In this document: positions 1 through 8,107 of the stretch, piece after piece
How positions within the stretch are numbered: position 1 is the stretch's first letter
Layout: each line of letters starts with the position of its first letter
NCBI GenBank assembly: GCA_025452005.1
Contig: JANWJK010000207.1
Location: forward strand, 1-42,080
DNA length: 42,080 nt
Origin: Acetobacteraceae bacterium
GTDB lineage: Bacteria > Pseudomonadota > Alphaproteobacteria > Acetobacterales > Acetobacteraceae
Reading direction: 5' to 3'
Made by a program: the position numbers and the translations under genes
The notes under the pieces: model-generated
What the model saw: only the letters and a program-made list of their open reading frames with translations
Databases searched by the model: none
Told to the model about the DNA's origin: nothing

Positions 1-165
1 AGATGACAGCGAGGCGATTGCAAATTTTGCGCCGGTCGTTCCTGGCCAAGCTCTCGATCTCCTCGGCGACGTTCTCCCAATCGATCTCATTGGCTGCGCG
101 CCGGCGCAGGGCATCTGCCTGCTGCGCGGCCCATGCGGCGATATCGGCCTCGTACAGATCGCTCA
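1..165 (-). CDS. DUF29 family protein, N-terminal part (cut by window edge)
   Basis: Reading the minus strand from the ATG at 165 gives 55 codons with no stop before the window edge. The start MSDLYEADIAAWAAQQADAL and the later DWENVAEEIESL stretch match the N-terminal pattern of DUF29 proteins (LYE-D-xxW, then DWEN-xAEEIESL). DUF29 proteins are about 150 residues, all-helical and of unknown function, often in many copies in cyanobacteria and alphaproteobacteria. It is divergent from rarA, with about 100 bases between the starts. The family call rests only on the N-terminus, since the rest lies outside the window. Confidence 0.75.
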
Positions 166-230
166 TCGGTCCACCATCGGCCCGCCGATAACCCTCCTCG
201 ATGGGCGGATATTTTGGACCATACCCTCGA

Positions 231-261
231 TTGTCGCGATCGCGCCCCTGCGGCCTATATT
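231..261 (+). promoter_or_regulatory. candidate sigma-70-type promoter of rarA
   Basis: TTGTCG (231-236) and TATATT (256-261) resemble -35 and -10 boxes, but the 19-base spacer is long. Transcription starting about 7 bases after the -10 would begin at or next to the ATG at 268. No Shine-Dalgarno sequence is visible before that ATG, so the mRNA may be leaderless. This is inferred from sequence only. Confidence 0.35.
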
Positions 262-267
262 GCGGAC

Positions 268-1608
268 ATGTCCGCCTCATCAACCACCCAGGACGACATG
301 TTCGGCCAGTTGTCTGAGCCGAAGCCCGAAGCTCCAGGCCCACGCCCTCTGGCCGACCGGCTGCGCCCGCGCTCGCTGGACGAGGTGGTGGGGCAGGACC
401 ATCTGCTCGGCCCAGACGGAACGCTCACCCGGATGCTGGAGCGCGGCTCGCTCGCGTCGCTGATCCTCTGGGGTCCGCCGGGCTGCGGCAAGACCACCAT
501 CGCCCGCCTGCTCGCCGCCCGGTCCGGGCTGCACTTCGTCCAACTGTCGGCGGTGTTCTCTGGCGTCGCCGACCTCAAGCGCGCGTTCGACGAGGCGGCG
601 AAGCGGCGGCGAACCGGGCAGAGTACGCTGCTGTTCGTCGATGAGATCCATCGCTTCAACCGCGCCCAGCAGGACGGCTTTCTCCCCGTTGTGGAGACCG
701 GCACCATCACGCTGATCGGCGCCACCACCGAGAACCCGTCCTTCGCGCTGAACGGCGCGCTGCTGTCGCGCTGCCAGGTGCTGGTGCTGCGGCGGCTCGA
801 CGACGCGGCGCTGGAGCAGTTGCTGGTGCGCGCCGAAACCGAATGCGGCAACAGCTTGCCGCTGGATGCCGACGCGCGCGCCACGTTGCGCGCGATGGCC
901 GACGGCGACGGCCGCTACGTGCTCAACATGGCCGAGCAGATCTTCGCACTGCCCGCCGACACGCCGGTGATGGATGCCGCCGCGCTCGCCGCGCTGCTGG
1001 CGCGCCGCGCCGCGCTGTACGACAAGGACCGCGAGGAGCACTACAATCTGATCTCCGCGCTGCACAAGTCGCTGCGCGGCTCCGATCCCGACGCCGCGCT
1101 CTACTGGTTCGCCCGCATGCTGAACGGCGGCGAGGACCCACGCTACATCGCCCGCCGCCTCGTGCGGTTCGCCGCCGAGGATATCGGCATGGCCGATCCG
1201 AATGCTCTCACCCAGGCGCTGGCGGGATGGGAGACCTATGAACGGCTCGGCTCGCCCGAGGGCGAACTGGCGATCGCCCAGGTGGTGATCTATCTGGGCA
1301 CCGCGCCGAAATCGAACGCGATCTACACTGCCTATAGCGCGGCACGCGCCTCCGCTAAGACGACCGGATCGCTGATGCCGCCGGCGCACATCCTGAACGC
1401 GCCGACGCGCCTGATGAAGGATCTCGGCTATGGGGCCGGTTATCAGTACGACCACGAAGCAGATGAGGCGTTTTCGGGGCAGAACTATTTCCCGGATGGC
1501 ATGGCGCGCGAGGAGTTCTATCGCCCGCGCGACCGAGGCTTCGAACGCGAGATCACCAAGCGGCTCGAGTACTGGGCAGAGCTGCGCGCTGCACGGAAGG
1601 ATGCGTGA
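268..1608 (+). CDS. rarA: replication-associated recombination protein A (RarA/MgsA), AAA+ ATPase
   Basis: RarA is a homotetrameric AAA+ ATPase of the clamp-loader clade (WRNIP1/Mgs1) that acts at stalled replication forks and binds SSB. The 446-residue product has the usual family length. It shows LADRLRPRSLDEVVGQDHLL at the N-terminus, Walker A GPPGCGKTT at about residues 69-77, Walker B LLFVDEIH at about 121-128, a sensor 1 stretch (GATTENPSF), and the C-terminal region typical of RarA (LMKDLGYGAGYQYDHE). The reading frame extends upstream to 133, but that extension is unlike the family. I chose the ATG at 268 because it gives the usual length and lies just after a promoter-like -10; the ATG at 298 (MFGQLSEP) is the alternative. 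The assignment is secure. Confidence 0.95.
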   Translation: MSASSTTQDDMFGQLSEPKPEAPGPRPLADRLRPRSLDEVVGQDHLLGPDGTLTRMLERGSLASLILWGPPGCGKTTIARLLAARSGLHFVQLSAVFSGVADLKRAFDEAAKRRRTGQSTLLFVDEIHRFNRAQQDGFLPVVETGTITLIGATTENPSFALNGALLSRCQVLVLRRLDDAALEQLLVRAETECGNSLPLDADARATLRAMADGDGRYVLNMAEQIFALPADTPVMDAAALAALLARRAALYDKDREEHYNLISALHKSLRGSDPDAALYWFARMLNGGEDPRYIARRLVRFAAEDIGMADPNALTQALAGWETYERLGSPEGELAIAQVVIYLGTAPKSNAIYTAYSAARASAKTTGSLMPPAHILNAPTRLMKDLGYGAGYQYDHEADEAFSGQNYFPDGMAREEFYRPRDRGFEREITKRLEYWAELRAARKDA

Positions 1609-1620
1609 GCCGGGTCCGAA

Positions 1621-3153
1621 TCACTCGACCGCGTGCTGTCCGCGCCCGAACAGCTGTGCCGCCTCGTCGCGAAACGCCGCACGCGAGGCGTCGTTGGTGT
1701 AGAACATGTGGCCGCCCGGATAGACCGAGAGATGAATGCGCTCGGCGATGCCCGATTCCGGCACCTGATCGAGCAGCAACTGCGTCGCCATGTATGGCGT
1801 CACCAGATCGAACAGACCGTGCGCGATCAGCACCGACAAATGCGGATCGAGCGCCAGTGCGGTACGCATCGCCTGCATGGACTGCGGCGGGTTCCATATC
1901 CGGTTGCCCCAGTCCCACTGGCTGGTCGCCTGGATATTCAGCAAGCGATAGGTGGCATCCGGCTGCCAGTTCAGCCGCGTCGCGTAGATGCCGACCATCG
2001 CGCTGCTGACCGGTGCCCGCAGCCCCTCCAGCACCGGGTCGGGATGTTCGCCGCGCGTCTCCAGCGGGAACGGATCGGCGATGGTGATGGTGGCATCGTA
2101 GCTGCTGCCGACGCGCCCCTGCGCGCGATACAGCTCGTGTAGGAACACCCGGTTGTCGATCAGCCCATCGTGGCGCCGCACCAGCTCCGGATCGAGGCCG
2201 GTGAACTCGGCGATGCGCGCGCTTCGCCGGGCGATGGCCGCCGCATCGCGCTCGCCACTGGTCAGGTCTAGCAGATATTCCGTTCTGGCGTAGCGCTCAA
2301 CATCCGCAAGCTGAGCGCGCGTCACCGTCCCATGCGCGGCGCGCGCGGCGGCAGCCATGGAGGGCAGGCGCGTCACGAACGCGAATGGATTGAACGCGGA
2401 ACTGAGGTCGCCGAAGTCGAGCTTCGGCGATATCAGCACGATGCCGGAGATGCCGGTCCCCTCGCTGGCCGCCAATTCGCGTGCCAGCCGCGGTGCCCGG
2501 AACCCGCCATAGCTCTCGCCCAACAGGTATTTCGGCGAGACGGAACGGTCGAAGCGGTCGATCCAGCGGCGGATCGCCTCGGTGAGATAGTCGATGTCGC
2601 CATCGACCGACCAGAACCTGCGCCGCGCGTCGGCATTGCCGGCCAGCAAGCGCGAGTAGCCTGTTCCGACCGGGTCAATGAACACCAGATCGGTGAAGTC
2701 GAGCCAGGTCTCGGCGTTCGGCATCGGCTCGGGCGATGCCGATGGAGCGGTCGCGTCGCCGCCAATGGCAATACGCCACGGTCCGACCGCGCCGACATTC
2801 AGCCAGGCGGACGCAAAGCCGGGTCCACCGTTGAACGCAAAGGTCACCGGGCGACGGGATTTCTCGGCGTCTTCAAGCTGGAACGCGACGAAAGCCAGTT
2901 CGGCGCGCGGCGCCTGCCTCTCGTCGGTCAGCAACATCGCGCCGGCGGTCGCCGCGAAGTGCAGCGTGCGGCCGGGTAGTTCGAGCGTGTGATGGGTGGT
3001 GACATCCGCGGGCAGCCGGCGCGTTTCACCCGCATGGTCGTCCGGCCTCGCAGCAGGCGGCTGACCCTGTGCATCGGCGACGGCGCGACTGCCAATGAGG
3101 GCGATAGCCGCCAGCGATAGCGCGCGCCGGCGGTCGATGCCGCTTGTGGTCAT
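1621..3153 (-). CDS. S10 family serine carboxypeptidase-like protein, exported
   Basis: This 510-residue alpha/beta-hydrolase peptidase belongs to the S10 group. The Ser nucleophile is in GESYGGFR (Ser about 214), the Asp in HGLFDLVTPY (about 449) and the His in YPGGHMFYT (about 482). The oxyanion-side motif FNGGPGFASAW is the bacterial form of the S10 NGGPG signature. The N-terminus (DRRRALSLAAIALIGSRAVA, then ADAQG) reads as an export signal with paired arginines, possibly Tat, so the enzyme is probably periplasmic. It starts 15 bases after the mmcB stop and is likely the last gene of the phhB-mmcB transcript. The substrate is unknown; family members cleave C-terminal residues from peptides at acid pH. 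Confidence 0.88.
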   Translation of the reverse strand: MTTSGIDRRRALSLAAIALIGSRAVADAQGQPPAARPDDHAGETRRLPADVTTHHTLELPGRTLHFAATAGAMLLTDERQAPRAELAFVAFQLEDAEKSRRPVTFAFNGGPGFASAWLNVGAVGPWRIAIGGDATAPSASPEPMPNAETWLDFTDLVFIDPVGTGYSRLLAGNADARRRFWSVDGDIDYLTEAIRRWIDRFDRSVSPKYLLGESYGGFRAPRLARELAASEGTGISGIVLISPKLDFGDLSSAFNPFAFVTRLPSMAAAARAAHGTVTRAQLADVERYARTEYLLDLTSGERDAAAIARRSARIAEFTGLDPELVRRHDGLIDNRVFLHELYRAQGRVGSSYDATITIADPFPLETRGEHPDPVLEGLRAPVSSAMVGIYATRLNWQPDATYRLLNIQATSQWDWGNRIWNPPQSMQAMRTALALDPHLSVLIAHGLFDLVTPYMATQLLLDQVPESGIAERIHLSVYPGGHMFYTNDASRAAFRDEAAQLFGRGQHAVE

Positions 3154-3168
3154 GCGGCCTGGTCCATC

Positions 3169-3636
3169 TCACTCCACCCGGAGCGCTGCGCGCATATCGG
3201 CCACCCCGCCCGGGTCCTCCAGCATCGCCAGACGCCCAGCCGCCAGCAATGCGAAGCGGTGCAGCAGCGCGCGCCGACGGGCGCCAGCCAGCGGATGCGA
3301 CGGCGCGTCGCGCAGCAGCTCCGCCTCCAGGCCTGCGGCAACGATCAGTCCGGTTTCCGCCGGCAGCAGGTCCTGCGGAAAGTCGATGTCGACCGCGAAG
3401 AACAGCTCATCGGCGAATTCCCGGTAGTCCTGCCATTTCAGGTCGGTCAGGAAGTCGCGCGGCCCCGACTTCACCTCGATGCAGGCAAAGCAGCCGTCCG
3501 GCCGCAGTGCCAGGATGTCGGCGCGGCGGCCGTTCGGCAGCGCGACCTCGTGCAGCGGCGCCCAGCCGAGCCGCAGACACAATCGTGCGGTGGCGCGGCG
3601 AATGGCGAACGCGCGCTCCGGGAAGCCCGGCTGCAT
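3169..3636 (-). CDS. mmcB: MmcB family DNA repair protein (putative endonuclease)
   Basis: The 155-residue protein matches the alphaproteobacterial MmcB family (formerly DUF1052), which has a restriction-endonuclease-like fold. In Caulobacter, mmcB contributes to mitomycin C resistance. The likely nuclease core is RRADILALRPDGCFACIEVK, with the D...E-x-K arrangement of PD-(D/E)XK enzymes, followed by SGPRDFLTDLKWQDYREFAD and FFAVDIDFP. The ATG at 3636 overlaps the phhB stop by one base (TGATG), so translation is probably coupled. The family call is firm. Nuclease activity is inferred from the fold and has not, to my knowledge, been shown biochemically. Confidence 0.88.
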   Translation of the reverse strand: MQPGFPERAFAIRRATARLCLRLGWAPLHEVALPNGRRADILALRPDGCFACIEVKSGPRDFLTDLKWQDYREFADELFFAVDIDFPQDLLPAETGLIVAAGLEAELLRDAPSHPLAGARRRALLHRFALLAAGRLAMLEDPGGVADMRAALRVE

Positions 3637-3926
3637 CAGGCCAGCAGCGCGTCGATCGCGCGGGCGAGCCTCACGTCATTGTCAGTCAGTCCACCGGCAT
3701 CATGTGTCGAGAGCTCGATGCGCACACGGTTCCATACGTTGGACCAGTCGGGATGATGGTTCTGGCTCTCCGCCAGCAGCGCGACGCGGTTCATGAAACC
3801 CCAGGCCTCGGAAAAATCGCGGAACTTGAACGCCCGCGCGATTGCCTCGCGGCCTTCCACCAATGGCCAGCCAGGCAAGGTTTGCGGCAGTGCCGCGCGC
3901 TCCGCATCGGTCAGACGTGTCGGCAT
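3636..3926 (-). CDS. phhB: 4a-hydroxytetrahydrobiopterin dehydratase (PCD/PhhB)
   Basis: Pterin-4a-carbinolamine dehydratase removes water from 4a-hydroxytetrahydrobiopterin during cofactor recycling for aromatic amino acid hydroxylases; alphaproteobacteria often carry it without an adjacent hydroxylase. The 96-residue product has the diagnostic [20 protein letters not shown] segment followed by [11 protein letters not shown], holding the active-site histidines. The frame stays open to 4061, but the ATG at 3926 is preceded by a clear AGGAGG at about 3932-3937 and gives the normal family length. It is the first gene of a minus-strand unit with mmcB and the S10 peptidase, and is divergent from the MFS gene at 4033. 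Confidence 0.93.
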   Translation of the reverse strand: MPTRLTDAERAALPQTLPGWPLVEGREAIARAFKFRDFSEAWGFMNRVALLAESQNHHPDWSNVWNRVRIELSTHDAGGLTDNDVRLARAIDALLA

Positions 3927-4032
3927 GAGCAATCCTCCTACAGCGGCTCGATCGATTGACACCACGACAGCCGGCGAACCAGCATGGCCCGACGGATCGC
4001 TGCACCATAACACTGACCACGGGGGGAAACCG

Positions 4033-5424
4033 ATGGCCGATATAGCACCGGCCCAGGCCACATTTCACGGCCATATCGCGGCGCGGATCGACCGTCTGCC
4101 GCTGACCCGGGTGCAGTGGCAGCTCGCCATCCTGGTGGAGGTGACCTGGGGCTTCATCATCTTCGATACCGACGGGATCGGTGCGCGGCTGTATCCTTTT
4201 GTCTGGCGGCCCAACCACATCGTCGACGTCTATCAGTACGCCGTGATCCAGGCGCTGCAGGTTGGCGCCGGCGTCCTGCTCGGCGTCTACCTGATGAGCT
4301 GGATCGCCGATCGCTACGGCCGCCGCCCGGCGATCCTGCTCGCCACGCTGCTTGGCGGCATCTGCATCTGGCCGTTCGCCTACGTCACGAATTTCTGGGG
4401 AATGGTGGTACTGTCCGTACTTAGCACGCTGGGCGTTGGCGGTATCGTGGCGACGCATTCGGTGTACCTGTCCGAGATGACCTCGCCGCTGGTGCGCAAC
4501 AAGGTGCTGTTGGCCTCGCAGGGCGTCACGGCACTGGTCGCGGTCAGCGTCAACCTGCTGGCGTTCTGGTTGATCCCCGGCCAGTGGCAGGTGTTCCTGT
4601 GGATCAGCGCGATCATCGAGATCTTCGTGCTGCTGCCCTGGCTGTACTGGAAGCTGCCGGAGTCGCCGCGTTGGCTGGAGGCGCATGGCCGGCATGAGGA
4701 TGCCGAACGTGCGATCGAGGATTACGAGCGCCGGGTGCAGCGCTATGACAGCAGCCCGTTGCCCGAGCCGCGCGGCGCTGACAACCCCATCGTGATGGCC
4801 GGACAGGGCGCCTGGAAGGAGCTGTTCACCAGCCCGCAGTACCGCCGGCGCACCTGGGTGCTGATCATCTGCTGGCTGGCCGGCTACGCGGGCCTGATCT
4901 ACGGCGTCGGCGCGTTCTTCGCAGTCTACATGGTGGACCACGGCGCCACTGCGCACGAGGTGTTCCTGACGCTCGCGGCGGCCTATGGCGTGTTGTTCGT
5001 GGCGTTTCAGGTGAATGCGTGGCTCGGCGAACGGGTGGAGCGCCGCGATGTCATCGCCTTGATGGCAACGCTGTTCGCGGTGTGCTGGCTGGTCGCCTGG
5101 TCAGTGCCTGTCCTCCCCGTCATCATCGTCTGCTATATCCTCAGCCGGATCGGCACCGGACTGTTCCTGTTCAACCTGTACAACTACACGGCGGTGGCCT
5201 ATCCGACACGCATCCGCGCCGTCGCATTCGCCTGGACCGACGGCCTGGGGCATCTCGGCGCCTGGGGCGGAGTGACGCTGCTCGGGCCGCTCTACGCGTT
5301 GGGACCCAATCATCTGGGGTGGGTCCTTTGGATCGTCGGGCCTGGCGCGCTGTTGCCGGCAGCGCTGATCTGGGGTTATGGCATCAAGCAGTCGCGGGCT
5401 GTGCTGGAGCAGGTCTCGACGTGA
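4033..5424 (+). CDS. MFS transporter, sugar-porter/metabolite:H+ symporter type
   Basis: The 463-residue inner-membrane protein has about 12 hydrophobic segments and a long cytoplasmic loop in the middle (residues about 210-265). Family marks are [20 protein letters not shown] after the second helix (MFS motif A) and [10 protein letters not shown] before the central loop, which is the sugar-porter/shikimate/aromatic-acid-type signature. I set the start at the ATG at 4033 because a GGGGGG run lies just upstream; the upstream frame extension to 3793 overlaps the divergent phhB gene. Its stop overlaps the next gene start (GTGA). The substrate cannot be deduced. Confidence 0.88.
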   Translation: MADIAPAQATFHGHIAARIDRLPLTRVQWQLAILVEVTWGFIIFDTDGIGARLYPFVWRPNHIVDVYQYAVIQALQVGAGVLLGVYLMSWIADRYGRRPAILLATLLGGICIWPFAYVTNFWGMVVLSVLSTLGVGGIVATHSVYLSEMTSPLVRNKVLLASQGVTALVAVSVNLLAFWLIPGQWQVFLWISAIIEIFVLLPWLYWKLPESPRWLEAHGRHEDAERAIEDYERRVQRYDSSPLPEPRGADNPIVMAGQGAWKELFTSPQYRRRTWVLIICWLAGYAGLIYGVGAFFAVYMVDHGATAHEVFLTLAAAYGVLFVAFQVNAWLGERVERRDVIALMATLFAVCWLVAWSVPVLPVIIVCYILSRIGTGLFLFNLYNYTAVAYPTRIRAVAFAWTDGLGHLGAWGGVTLLGPLYALGPNHLGWVLWIVGPGALLPAALIWGYGIKQSRAVLEQVST

Positions 5425-5807
5425 AACCACCGAGCGCCGATGACATCGCGGATCTGGCGGAGCGAGCCTTCGCGGCGATACCGAAGCAACTGGCCGAGCA
5501 CGTGCGCGGCGTAGGCATTTCGGTGGCGGAGATGCCTGACGACGAGACGCTGGACGATCTGGGGATTGAGTCGGGCTGGGATCTGACGGGACTGTACCGT
5601 GGCACGCCACTGACCGAGCGCAGCGTGAGTGACGTCGTGCATCAGCCGGACCTGATCTTTCTTTACCGTCAGCCGATCCTGCTGGAATGGATCGAGACCG
5701 GCGAGGACCTGTTCCGGCTGGTGCGCAACGTGCTGGTGCACGAGATCGCCCATCACTTCGGCTTCAGCGACGCCGCCATCGCGGCGCTTGAGCAGGAGAT
5801 GGAGTAG
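5421..5807 (+). CDS. metallopeptidase family protein (minimal zincin, DUF1025/PF06262 type)
   Basis: This 128-residue protein is a small zincin-like metallopeptidase of the PF06262 family. The zinc motif HEIAHHFGFSD lies at residues 107-117 (HExxH, then a conserved Asp), after LVRNVLVHE; the mid-region (LGLYRGTPLT-like and IFLYRQPIL segments) is typical of the family. The start is the GTG at 5421, whose last two bases overlap the TGA of the MFS gene, so it is translationally coupled. An in-frame extension upstream to 5019 lies wholly inside the MFS gene and is not coding. The substrate is unknown, and no signal peptide is seen. Confidence 0.88.
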   Translation: MKPPSADDIADLAERAFAAIPKQLAEHVRGVGISVAEMPDDETLDDLGIESGWDLTGLYRGTPLTERSVSDVVHQPDLIFLYRQPILLEWIETGEDLFRLVRNVLVHEIAHHFGFSDAAIAALEQEME

Positions 5808-5809
5808 CG

Positions 5810-6469
5810 ATGTGCGGCCGCTACGCATCCTTTCTGCCCGCCGAGGCGTTGCGGGCGCTGTTCCACACGGTGAACCCGACGCCGAACTGGGAGCCGACCT
5901 GGAACATGGCGCCAACGCGCGACGCGCCGGTGGTGCGGTTGCACCCGCAGACGCGCGCACGGCATCTTGATCTGTTGCGTTGGGGCCTGGTTCCACACTG
6001 GGCGAAGGATGCGAAGTCGGTGCGCCAGCCGATCAATGCGCGGGCAGAGACCCTCGCCACCGCACCGATGTTCCGCGACGCGCTCGCGCAGCGGCGCTGC
6101 CTCGTGCCGGCGGACGTGTTCTATGAATGGCAGGCGACAGAGAACGGCAAGCAGCCCTACGCCATCGCCCGCGCGGACGGCCAGCCCATGGTGTTCGCCG
6201 GGCTGTGGGAGGGCTGGCGCGGCGCAGACGGCACGGTGCTGCGCACCTTCACGATCGTCACCACCAACGCCAATCCCGTGCTGCGCCCGTTGCACGAACG
6301 GATGCCGGTGATTCTTGAAAGCGGCGACTGGCCGGCGTGGCTGGGCGAGACCGAGGGCGAGTCGGCAGCATTGCTGCGCCCGTCCGCGGCGGAGCTTCGC
6401 GTCTGGCGGGTCGGCAAGGCGGTGAACAACGTGCGAAACGACAACGCCTCGCTGCTGGAGCCGGATTGA
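5810..6469 (+). CDS. SRAP domain protein (YedK/HMCES abasic-site DNA-protein crosslink factor)
   Basis: SRAP proteins form a protective thiazolidine crosslink between the N-terminal cysteine and abasic sites in single-stranded DNA. The 219-residue product starts MCGRYAS, so Cys2 becomes the new N-terminus after Met removal. Other active-site elements are visible: NARAET (Asn), VPADVFYEWQ (Glu) and PLHERMPVIL (His), together with RWGLVPHW. It begins two bases after the stop of the metallopeptidase gene, so the two are probably cotranscribed. The family assignment is secure. Confidence 0.93.
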   Translation: MCGRYASFLPAEALRALFHTVNPTPNWEPTWNMAPTRDAPVVRLHPQTRARHLDLLRWGLVPHWAKDAKSVRQPINARAETLATAPMFRDALAQRRCLVPADVFYEWQATENGKQPYAIARADGQPMVFAGLWEGWRGADGTVLRTFTIVTTNANPVLRPLHERMPVILESGDWPAWLGETEGESAALLRPSAAELRVWRVGKAVNNVRNDNASLLEPD

Positions 6470-6535
6470 ATCGACCTGTTGCAACCGCCTATCCCGGGTG
6501 AACGCGTGAAGATCTCTCGTCGCCGCGGTTCTCAC

Positions 6536-6607
6536 TGTCAATGCGAGCGAAGCGAAGCAATCTCGATCGATGGGGATTGCCGCGTCGCTGCGCTCCTCGC
6601 AATGACA
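6536..6607. repeat. palindromic dispersed repeat in a convergent gap
   Basis: The 165-base gap between two convergent genes (6470-6634) holds an imperfect inverted repeat. The left arm begins TGTCAATGCGAGCG at 6536; the right arm ends CTCCTCGCAATGACA at 6607. The arms would fold into a long hairpin around a short centre (GATCGATG). TGTCATTGCGAG-type palindromes are common intergenic repeats in many proteobacteria. Placed between converging genes, it could also end transcription in both directions. Nothing else is recognisable in the gap. Confidence 0.7.
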
Positions 6608-6634
6608 GGATTCGCTTGATTGCCTTGCCTATCC

Positions 6635-7177
6635 TTACCTGGCGCCCTGTAGCGGCATGCCCTTCACCACAACGCTGACGTCATAGGGCTGTTCCGTTAA
6701 CGTTTCAGAATCCCACATGCTGCGCTGCGTGGCGAAAAAGTCTCCGTCATAGACATGGATGGCGCCGCTGATCTTCGCCAGCGGGTTGACGACCGAATGG
6801 ATCACGTCGCGGCCGAGAACCGTGACGTCTCCGGTGCCCAACGCCTTGCCGCCCGCAGCCTCAATCTGGAATTTCTCCGGGTTTGGGATGCGGCGCCAGA
6901 ATATATTGTCTTCCCGCCCGCCATACATGCCGATCACGGCCGGCACACGGTGATCGTGCGGCAGCGTGACATGTTTCGGTGCCCAGATCACGTTCAGCAC
7001 AGTCAGGTCGGCAGCCTGATGCAGGACCTGGACCGCGGCCGCGTCCGGCTCGCCGATCCGGCGGAGCAGCGAGGCAGGATCGGACACGGCGCGAGCGACA
7101 ACTTCCTTCATAGCCTGCCTGGATCGCTCGGCGAGCGTCGCCCGAAGATCGGCGATGAATTGGTCGAGGTCGAACAT
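6635..7177 (-). CDS. cupin-fold predicted metal-dependent enzyme (COG5553-like, cysteine dioxygenase-related)
   Basis: This 180-residue protein looks like a double-stranded beta-helix (cupin) metal enzyme distantly related to cysteine dioxygenase. The metal-site pattern is LPHDHRVPAVIGMYGG (two His) and GRDVIHSVVNP (third His), with an IWAPKHVTLP strand before it. The start is the ATG at 7177, preceded by a good AGGAGG-like site; the frame could begin at 7213, but that leaves no space from the divergent gene and has no ribosome site. It is divergent from the methyltransferase at 7237. The reaction is unknown; a dioxygenase acting on a small thiol or organic acid is only a guess. Confidence 0.72.
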   Translation of the reverse strand: MFDLDQFIADLRATLAERSRQAMKEVVARAVSDPASLLRRIGEPDAAAVQVLHQAADLTVLNVIWAPKHVTLPHDHRVPAVIGMYGGREDNIFWRRIPNPEKFQIEAAGGKALGTGDVTVLGRDVIHSVVNPLAKISGAIHVYDGDFFATQRSMWDSETLTEQPYDVSVVVKGMPLQGAR

Positions 7178-7236
7178 CGACGTTTCCTCCTGCAACTCCC
7201 GCCATGGTAACATGCTGTGCCCGAAAAGGAGAGTGA

Positions 7237-8091
7237 ATGTCCGGCCAGCGGGTCCAGGACCACTACGCGCGCCCGGGTTCGGGCACCGCCATCGCCGCCC
7301 GCGTCATCGCGGCGCTGCGTGCCTTTGCCGGCGCCCATGTGGCGATCACACCGGAGACGCTGGCGCCGATCGACCACCTTCACGGTCGCGGGTATCTGGC
7401 GACGCAGGAACTGACGGCGCTGCTGGAACCGCAACCCGGCGAGGCGATCCTCGACATCGGCAGTGGCCTCGGCGGTCCGGCGCGTTGGATCGCGGCGGTG
7501 TTCGGTTGCGCCGTGACCGGCGTGGACCTGACCGAGGAATACTGCGATGCGGCCCGGGAGCTGAATGCCGCCTGCGGGCTGGCGGATCGCGTTCGGATCA
7601 TGCAGGGCAGCGCCCTCGCCCTGCCGCTGCCGGACGCGAGTTTCGACCGCGCCTATTCGCACAACGCAGTGATGAACATTGCCGACAAGGCGGGGGTCTA
7701 TCGCGAGGCATTCCGTGTGCTGAGGCCGGGCGGGCGGCTCGTGCTGGCGCACATCAATGCTGGCCCGAACGGTCCCGTCGAGTTCTTCCCCGTGGGCTGG
7801 GCGTCGTTGCCGGCGAACAGCTTCCTTGCGACCGATGAGGAAACGCGGCGCGATCTCGCCGCTGCGGGGTTCGCAATCGTGACCTTCCAGAGTCTTGCCG
7901 GACCCACGGCCACCACTGCCGGCGCGGCGCGGCGCAAGCTGGAGGCGGAAGGCCTGCCGCCGCTCGGTCCGCACGTGATCCGGCCGGGGGATGGTCTTCA
8001 GGTGCAGATCAACGGCATGCGTGCGCGCGAAGACGGGCGCGTGTGCGAGGTCCAGATCGTCGCCAGAAAGCCCGATGGAAGCCAGTCGTGA
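7237..8091 (+). CDS. class I SAM-dependent methyltransferase (sarcosine/dimethylglycine N-methyltransferase-like)
   Basis: The 284-residue protein has a Rossmann-type methyltransferase core. Motif I is ILDIGSGLGGPARWIA, the acidic ribose-binding residue is in VTGVDLTEEY, LPLPDASFDRAYSHN is motif post-I/II, and VLRPGGRLVLAHI is motif III. The combination of DHLHGRGYLATQEL before motif I with MNIADKAGVYREAFRVLRPG is typical of sarcosine/dimethylglycine methyltransferase-like enzymes, but members act on varied substrates. A GGAGA ribosome site precedes the ATG at 7237. Its 3' end meets the following PLP enzyme gene (16 bases apart, or overlapping if 8075 is the start), so the two probably form an operon. 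Confidence 0.85.
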   Translation: MSGQRVQDHYARPGSGTAIAARVIAALRAFAGAHVAITPETLAPIDHLHGRGYLATQELTALLEPQPGEAILDIGSGLGGPARWIAAVFGCAVTGVDLTEEYCDAARELNAACGLADRVRIMQGSALALPLPDASFDRAYSHNAVMNIADKAGVYREAFRVLRPGGRLVLAHINAGPNGPVEFFPVGWASLPANSFLATDEETRRDLAAAGFAIVTFQSLAGPTATTAGAARRKLEAEGLPPLGPHVIRPGDGLQVQINGMRAREDGRVCEVQIVARKPDGSQS

Positions 8092-8107
8092 CTCGGCAGC
8101 GGCGGGC

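Noticed and set aside
280-1455. 391-codon open frame on the strand opposite rarA
   Set aside because: It lies wholly antisense to a clear rarA gene and its Arg/Gln/His-rich product matches nothing; long antisense frames are expected at this GC content.
3700-4956. 418-codon minus-strand open frame across the MFS gene
   Set aside because: It is opposite a well-supported transporter and overlaps phhB in another frame; the low-complexity D/Q/R-rich product is a shadow.
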